NCBI GenBank assembly: GCA_001790645.1
Contig: MGDB01000028.1
Coordinates: 1-9,013, forward strand
Length of the DNA: 9,013 bases
From: Candidatus Schekmanbacteria bacterium GWA2_38_11
GTDB lineage: Bacteria; Schekmanbacteria; GWA2-38-11
Direction: 5' to 3'
A program made the position numbers and the translations under genes. Positions 6,194 to 9,013 of the stretch are shown here, piece after piece. Position 1 is the stretch's first letter; each line of letters starts with the position of its first letter. The notes beneath the pieces were generated by a model that was not told the DNA's origin, searched no databases, and saw only the letters and a list, made by a program, of their open reading frames with translations.

Positions 6194-7822
6194 TCACTTT
6201 TCAACCGCAACTTTCTTAAGATACAGAATGTCCATGGCATTAGGTTTAAAACCCTTAATATATTTTTTTACTAAAAGGTTCTGGCTTGCTACAAAAAGCG
6301 GCATTATGGGAACATCCTCTTCACAAAGAATCTTCTGGGCATCATCATATATCTTCAACCTTAAAGCTCTGTCTTTTGTTCCCGCACCCATGGCAATCAG
6401 GCGGTCATATTCAGGATTCACCCAGTCAGTATTGTTGTTCCCGCTGCTTGAGGTAAAAAGGTTCATGAAATTGTCCGGGTCAGGATAGTCTGCTCCCCAG
6501 CCAAGCCTGAAGATTTCAGGCGGTTTTGTCTTTAAGGTCTTTAGATAGACTTTCCATTCCTGGTTATCGAGCTTCACATTTATGTTGAGATTCTCCTTTA
6601 ACTGGGACTGGACGTTTTCAGCTATCAGTTTATTTTCTGCATCTGTATTAAAGGTGATATTTACTTCTGGAAAACCCTTTCCGCTGGAGTAACCAGCCTC
6701 CGCAAGAAGCCTTCTTGCTTCTTCAGGGTTAAACTTCAAACCTATATTCTCATTATAACCAAACATCCCCTTTGGTATCCATGAACTTGCAGGGATTTCC
6801 CCGCCCTTCAGGACATCTGTTATTCTTTTCCTGTCAATTGCCATACTGAAGGCTCTCCTCACCCTCATATCATCAAAGGGTTTTTTTCTTATATTAAATC
6901 CGTAATAATATCCGCGGAGCTGGGGGGTGTTAATATATTCTTTACTCTTTTTGTAATAGTTTACTGCTAAGGGCGGGATACTGACCATGTCCAGGTCACC
7001 AGTCTCATAAAGTGTGAGAGCTGTGTTATTCTCACCAACTACATACATCTTTATCCAGTCTATTTTTACCTTCTCACCGTAATAGTCTTTATTGGCAGTA
7101 AGCTCCAGTTTATACTCATGCTCCCATTTCCATAATTTAAAAGGACCGTTTGTCACGATATTTCCAGGATCTGTCCAGCGGTCTTTGTATTTCTCAACAA
7201 TATCCTTCCTTAAAGGGAAGGTTACCATGAATGTTGTGAGGCTTGGAAAATATACAGCAGGCTTTTTTAAGGTTACCTCTAAAACCTTGCCAGACTTTGC
7301 TTTAACACCGACCAGAGCCTGGTCTTTGATTATTCCTGAGTTATACTCATAGGCATTTACAAGGTCATAAAGAAAATATGCATACTCAGCTCCCGTTGCA
7401 GGGTTTAGCAGCCTTTTCCAGGAATATTCAAAATCATAGGCTGTTACCGGCACTTTATCATTCCAGAATACATTATCTCGCAGGAAAAATGTTATCTTTT
7501 TCCCGTCCTCTGAAGTCTCCCATTTTTTAGCGATGGCGGGCACTGGGTTTAAGTCATCATCATATTGTGTAAGCCCTTCCATTATATTTGTTATGACATG
7601 GAAGGATACGTTGTCTGTTGCAAGGGACCAGTCAAGTGTTGGCGGCTCAGAGGCAATAACCATCCGGAAAACCTTCTCTCCTTTAATTTGCCTGCTTTCA
7701 GTATTCCGGTTTTTGCAGGCAGGAAATAAAAATGGAACAAGTATAAAGGCAAGGATAAGTCCCCCTTTAAAAAAGGGGGATAGAGGGGGATTCTCTCTTT
7801 CTTTTGTATCTTGTTGAGACAT
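6194..7822 (-). CDS. Oligopeptide-binding lipoprotein of an ABC importer (OppA/DppA type, SBP family 5)
   Basis: This 542-residue extracytoplasmic solute-binding protein captures peptides and hands them to the OppB/OppC permease. After an unusual 21-residue N-terminal extension comes a hydrophobic stretch (22-35) and a lipobox FPAC with the lipidated Cys at 36. Family 5 features follow: LDWSLATDNVSF (63-74), AYDFEYSWKRLLNP (128-141), TNGPFKLWKW (224-233), the RVRRAFSMAIDRKRI block (320-334) and GADYPDPDNFMNLF (443-456). The extension (NPPLSPFFKGGL) is the in-frame translation of a palindromic repeat at 7757-7792, so the signal peptide has been lengthened by insertion. The only plausible start is the ATG at 7822. 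A GGA at about 16-18 bases upstream is too distant to be a good ribosome binding site. The gene lies 10 bases after a truncated slp. Confidence 0.94.
   Translation of the reverse strand: MSQQDTKERENPPLSPFFKGGLILAFILVPFLFPACKNRNTESRQIKGEKVFRMVIASEPPTLDWSLATDNVSFHVITNIMEGLTQYDDDLNPVPAIAKKWETSEDGKKITFFLRDNVFWNDKVPVTAYDFEYSWKRLLNPATGAEYAYFLYDLVNAYEYNSGIIKDQALVGVKAKSGKVLEVTLKKPAVYFPSLTTFMVTFPLRKDIVEKYKDRWTDPGNIVTNGPFKLWKWEHEYKLELTANKDYYGEKVKIDWIKMYVVGENNTALTLYETGDLDMVSIPPLAVNYYKKSKEYINTPQLRGYYYGFNIRKKPFDDMRVRRAFSMAIDRKRITDVLKGGEIPASSWIPKGMFGYNENIGLKFNPEEARRLLAEAGYSSGKGFPEVNITFNTDAENKLIAENVQSQLKENLNINVKLDNQEWKVYLKTLKTKPPEIFRLGWGADYPDPDNFMNLFTSSSGNNNTDWVNPEYDRLIAMGAGTKDRALRLKIYDDAQKILCEEDVPIMPLFVASQNLLVKKYIKGFKPNAMDILYLKKVAVEK
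7757..7792. repeat. Palindromic repeat inside the oppA signal-peptide region
   Basis: TCCCCCTTT-AAA-AAAGGGGGA (7760-7780) is a nine-base-pair hairpin, followed by TAGAGGGGGATT. This is a well-known style of dispersed bacterial repeat whose translation reads NPPLSPFFKGG. Here it lies wholly within coding sequence, in frame, between the first codons of the binding-protein gene and its hydrophobic signal sequence. I see only this copy in the window, so its repeat status rests on recognition of the type. Confidence 0.72.
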
Positions 7823-7832
7823 ATGTATTTTG

Positions 7833-8129
7833 TTAAATTCCTATAAATTTCCCCTCTGAATAATCTCTGTCTCTTGGCCTGTCCCTAAATCCGAGAGGTT
7901 TTTGCAAGACTTCGATTTCTCCGTGGCCATCAAGATTTCTGCAGACCACTACCTTGCCGCCAAGGATAACAGTTTTACCATAATAGGCTGCGGGGTTACT
8001 CGCTAATTCTTTTAAAGAGACGCCTTTTAAGGCTTGATTTCTTATCTCCTTTGGTATAACAGAGCTACAGCATATTAGGGAAGAATTCAAAAGAATAATG
8101 AATATTATTTTTGGTAATTGTTCTTTCAT
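7833..8129 (-). CDS. Slp-family outer-membrane lipoprotein, C-terminally truncated
   Basis: From the ATG at 8129 this gives 98 residues. A short basic N-terminus and a hydrophobic run end in LICCSS, a lipobox with Cys20 or Cys21. Then come PKEIR, VSLKELASNPAAYYGKTVI, LGGKVV and IEVLQKPL, the order seen in Slp, the starvation-induced outer-membrane lipoprotein of Gram-negative bacteria. Slp proteins are usually about 160-190 residues. This one stops after SEGKFIGI, so roughly the last 80 residues are missing, and the next gene starts only 10 bases later. It may be a relic left by a deletion that joined slp to the peptide-transport operon, and it could still supply that operon's promoter. A GTG at 8147 is an alternative in-frame start; neither start has a clear ribosome binding site. 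Confidence 0.72.
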   Translation of the reverse strand: MKEQLPKIIFIILLNSSLICCSSVIPKEIRNQALKGVSLKELASNPAAYYGKTVILGGKVVVCRNLDGHGEIEVLQKPLGFRDRPRDRDYSEGKFIGI

Positions 8130-8197
8130 AAAATTAAAAAATTTCACATTTGCAAACTAATACTATCAATTTCTTTTAAAAGGGAAAGGACATATTT

Positions 8198-8311
8198 ATG
8201 AGTAAACAACATAAAACAACTAAAAAAAGAGCAAGAAGGAAGAAGATGCTGAAGAGAAAGAAAAAATCGGCAAAGATACTCAGGCAGCAGAACCAGACTC
8301 CAAAGCAGTAG
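8198..8311 (+). CDS. 37-residue highly basic small protein, function unknown
   Basis: An open frame begins MSKQHKTTKKRARRKK and ends with NQTPKQ before a TAG at 8309-8311. It holds 12 Lys and 5 Arg in 37 residues, no acidic residue and no predicted membrane segment. AGGGAAAGGA (8181-8190) is a strong Shine-Dalgarno seven bases before the ATG, and this is the main argument that the frame is translated. The lysine/arginine-rich helix resembles very small ribosome-associated proteins (bTHX or mS38-like) in composition only; I do not recognise the family. It is transcribed away from the slp relic. The stop codon sits inside a hairpin, AAGCAG-TAGA-CTGCTT (8303-8318), with no T-tract. RNA or DNA binding is an inference from charge. 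Confidence 0.68.
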   Translation: MSKQHKTTKKRARRKKMLKRKKKSAKILRQQNQTPKQ

Positions 8312-8400
8312 ACTGCTTAAATGAAAGTCCAAATAAACACGTCCTTGAGGCGAATGTAAGATATGAACGGCAGGTAAAATTTGCCTGTGAGCAAAAAATG

Positions 8401-8461
8401 CAGGGGCAAACCTTGTGTCTGCCCGATTTAGGCAAATGCAAAAGTAGCTCCTACAGCGGTA
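8401..8461. repeat. Fragments of short GGGGCA/TGCCC palindromic repeats
   Basis: The stretch from 8312 to 8622 (311 bases) holds no gene I can support. Within it, CAGGGGCAAACCTTG then TGTCTGCCC makes a GGGCA/TGCCC hairpin of a style common as dispersed repeats in environmental genomes. It is followed by GTAG-CTC-CTAC. Just upstream, CAGGTAAA (8371-8378) pairs with TTTGCCTG (8380-8387) apart from one G-T wobble, close to a self-palindrome. These look like decayed repeat fragments rather than regulatory sites. Confidence 0.4.
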
Positions 8462-8473
8462 TGGTATAGCTGG

Positions 8474-8592
8474 TTTAAATCCTGAATTCGAAATCCTAAA
8501 CAATCAACTTATGACTTGTGACTTATAACCGTTTTGAATTTAGGATATTTGGATTTTGAATTTGTTTAGAATTTAGATATTAGGATTTAGAA
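8474..8592. repeat. A/T-rich imperfect inverted repeat upstream of the tRNA fragment
   Basis: The left arm at 8474-8503 (AAATCCTGAATTCGAAATCC, then TAAACAA) is matched in reverse complement by the right arm at 8562-8592 (TTGTTTAGAATTTAGATATT, then AGGATTTAGAA). A third, partial copy of the GAATTTAGGAT word lies at 8536-8563, and ACTTATGACTTGTGACTTAT at 8508-8527 is itself repetitive. This is a second class of word repeat, distinct from the AAGCT type at 3978-4157. It ends about 30 bases before the tRNA fragment. Confidence 0.55.
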
Positions 8593-8601
8593 TTTTAACT
8601 T

Positions 8602-8609
8602 TATAAAAT
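8602..8609 (+). promoter_or_regulatory. Possible -10 element of the tRNA gene
   Basis: TATAAA (8602-8607) overlapping TAAAAT (8604-8609) lies 13-21 bases before the tRNA start and could be a -10 box. No convincing -35 box is found 16-18 bases upstream, where the sequence belongs to the repeat. The repeat may have displaced the original promoter. Confidence 0.28.
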
Positions 8610-8622
8610 AACTTAGCTCTTT

Positions 8623-8659
8623 GCCGGTGTAGCTCAGGGGTAGAGCAACTGATTCGTAA
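8623..8659 (+). tRNA. 5' half of tRNA-Thr (anticodon CGT), interrupted in the anticodon loop
   Basis: The sequence has the acceptor strand GCCGGTG (8623-8629), TA at positions 8-9, and a D-arm GCTC-AGGGGTA-GAGC (8632-8646). The 5' anticodon stem ACTGA (8648-8652) is followed by the loop TTCGTAA (8653-8659), with anticodon CGT at 8655-8657. This is what bacterial tRNA-Thr(CGT) looks like up to position 38. The next bases, GCGAA, cannot pair with ACTGA (TCAGT is needed). No T-arm (GTTCRA) or acceptor complement CACCGGC appears in the remaining 354 bases. The gene is therefore split or truncated exactly at the end of the anticodon loop, a usual crossover position of tyrosine recombinases. It is non-functional as it stands unless the 3' half is rejoined. 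Confidence 0.8.
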
Positions 8660-8724
8660 GCGAAAAGAAGCCTTTTTTACTGATTTTCACTGAGTAACAA
8701 AGAGAGAGATAAGCCTTTAAGACT

Positions 8725-8764
8725 AAAGGGGATTTGAGGTTTTCCCCTTTTATCCCCTTTTTTT
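8725..8764 (+). terminator. Rho-independent terminator-like hairpin
   Basis: AAAGGGGAT (8725-8733) is complementary over nine bases to ATCCCCTTT (8752-8760), and the run of T continues to 8764. A competing shorter hairpin uses TCCCCTTT at 8743-8750. The stem plus T-tract fits an intrinsic terminator for transcription coming from the tRNA side. An outer pair, GACTAAA (8721-8727) and TTTAGTC (8778-8784), encloses it. Confidence 0.6.
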
Positions 8765-8781
8765 ATTTTATACTGATTTTA

Positions 8782-8825
8782 GTCAAGGAACGGTCAAGCA
8801 TCGGTCAAGGTATGGTCAAGGGCAT
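8782..8825. repeat. Four 11-bp direct repeats (GTCAAG iterons)
   Basis: GTCAAG occurs at 8782, 8793, 8804 and 8815, exactly 11 bases apart each time. The first three units end in CG, CG and TG (GTCAAGGAACG, GTCAAGCATCG, GTCAAGGTATG), and the fourth is GTCAAGGGCAT. Near-helical phasing of a fixed hexamer is what a cooperative DNA-binding protein array looks like, for example recombinase arm sites or an excisionase or replication-initiator array. The protein is not identified. Confidence 0.75.
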
Positions 8826-8897
8826 ACCCCCCAACAAGCTTTCAATTCTATCAATGGGTTTCCCCACGCCGACTTTTAAAATTTATTTTTGTGTACA

Positions 8898-8970
8898 ATT
8901 CTATACCCAATACCCAAATAATACATAGATTCTTTGCTTTTATCGAGGGATTGTATAGATTGTATAGAAT
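8898..8970. repeat. GTATAGAAT inverted pair and GATTGTATA tandem
   Basis: ATTCTATAC (8898-8906) is the exact reverse complement of GTATAGAAT (8962-8970). The right copy overlaps a perfect tandem of GATTGTATA (8949-8957 and 8958-8966). The sequence is A/T-rich, so chance is possible. The clustering next to the iterons suggests operator-like sites. Confidence 0.35.
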
Positions 8971-9013
8971 GCGTAAAACACCTTATATGAAAGTATAAAT
9001 AAAATACGGTGGT

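Larger units (their letters stand above)
8660..9013. mobile_element. Probable end of an element integrated into the tRNA-Thr gene
   Basis: This 354-base stretch after the broken tRNA holds no gene I can support; the longest open frame (64 codons from 8734) starts inside the terminator and looks like chance. It carries a terminator-like hairpin, four phased GTCAAG repeats, TACTGATTTT twice (8679-8688, 8771-8780), AAGCCTTT twice (8668-8675, 8711-8718), and small inverted and tandem repeats near 8898-8970. Repeats of this kind beside a tRNA are typical of the attachment region of integrative islands or prophages, where they bind integrase or excisionase. No integrase gene is in the window, so the identification is inferential. 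Confidence 0.4.

Noticed and set aside
8144..8503. 119-codon minus-strand open frame
   Set aside because: It is antisense to the small basic gene with its strong ribosome binding site, spans repeat fragments, and its Phe/Leu/Ser/Cys-rich translation resembles no family.
8474..8592. CRISPR array
   Set aside because: The repeated words are imperfect, inverted rather than direct, and lack regular spacers; no cas gene is present.
8734..8928. 64-codon plus-strand open frame across the iteron array
   Set aside because: It starts inside the terminator hairpin, has no ribosome binding site, and its middle is just the translated 11-bp repeats.
8969..8998. Possible start of an integrase gene (MRKTPYMKV)
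   Set aside because: The frame ends after nine codons, has no good ribosome binding site, and has no recombinase features.
8660..9013. Group I intron interrupting the tRNA
   Set aside because: UUCGU/GCGAA gives a tempting P1 helix and AAGACTAAA looks slightly like a P7 strand. However, the P1 loop would be two bases, no P3-P8 core can be assembled, and no 3' exon is found. Kept only as a low-ranked alternative.

Overview
This is a chromosomal window from an uncultivated-looking, Gram-negative, fairly A+T-rich bacterium. A Slp-type lipoprotein and a lipoprotein oligopeptide-binding protein indicate a diderm envelope. The intergenic repeats (Pro-rich C/G palindromes, and A/T-rich 'AAGCT/AATTC' word repeats) are of a kind I associate with environmental lineages such as Nitrospirota, Schekmanbacteria or Desulfobacterota. 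The taxonomic placement is a guess; no marker gene here fixes it.

Layout. (1) Positions 1-2128, minus strand: a TMTC-like membrane glycosyltransferase with C-terminal TPRs. Its end overlaps the start of an epoxyqueuosine-reductase-like 4Fe-4S protein that runs off the left edge. A good sigma70-type promoter (TTGACA-17-TAGAAA) precedes the pair. (2) Positions 2387-3898, plus strand: purE, then a response regulator fused to a GGDEF domain. (3) Positions 3899-4213: a convergent intergenic region filled by an imperfect A/T-rich inverted repeat. (4) Positions 4214-8129, minus strand: a truncated Slp lipoprotein, an OppA/DppA-type lipoprotein and OppB- and OppC-type permeases. No ATPase genes are present. 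Two palindromic repeats have entered this operon: one lies in frame inside the oppA N-terminus, and one fills the oppA-oppB gap. (5) Positions 8198-8311, plus strand: a 37-residue, extremely basic ORF with a strong ribosome binding site. (6) Positions 8312-8622: fragmentary repeats and no gene. (7) Positions 8623-9013: the 5' half of a tRNA-Thr(CGT) gene, cut exactly at the anticodon loop. It is followed by a terminator-like hairpin, four 11-bp direct repeats (GTCAAG...) and further small repeats. This looks like one end of an integrated element whose genes lie beyond the right edge.

Functionally the window is mostly housekeeping: peptide uptake, purine synthesis, c-di-GMP signalling and surface glycosylation. 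The most interesting part is the right end, with the broken tRNA and its iteron array. The in-frame repeat insertion in oppA and the tiny basic protein come next. No complete undescribed multi-gene system is visible.
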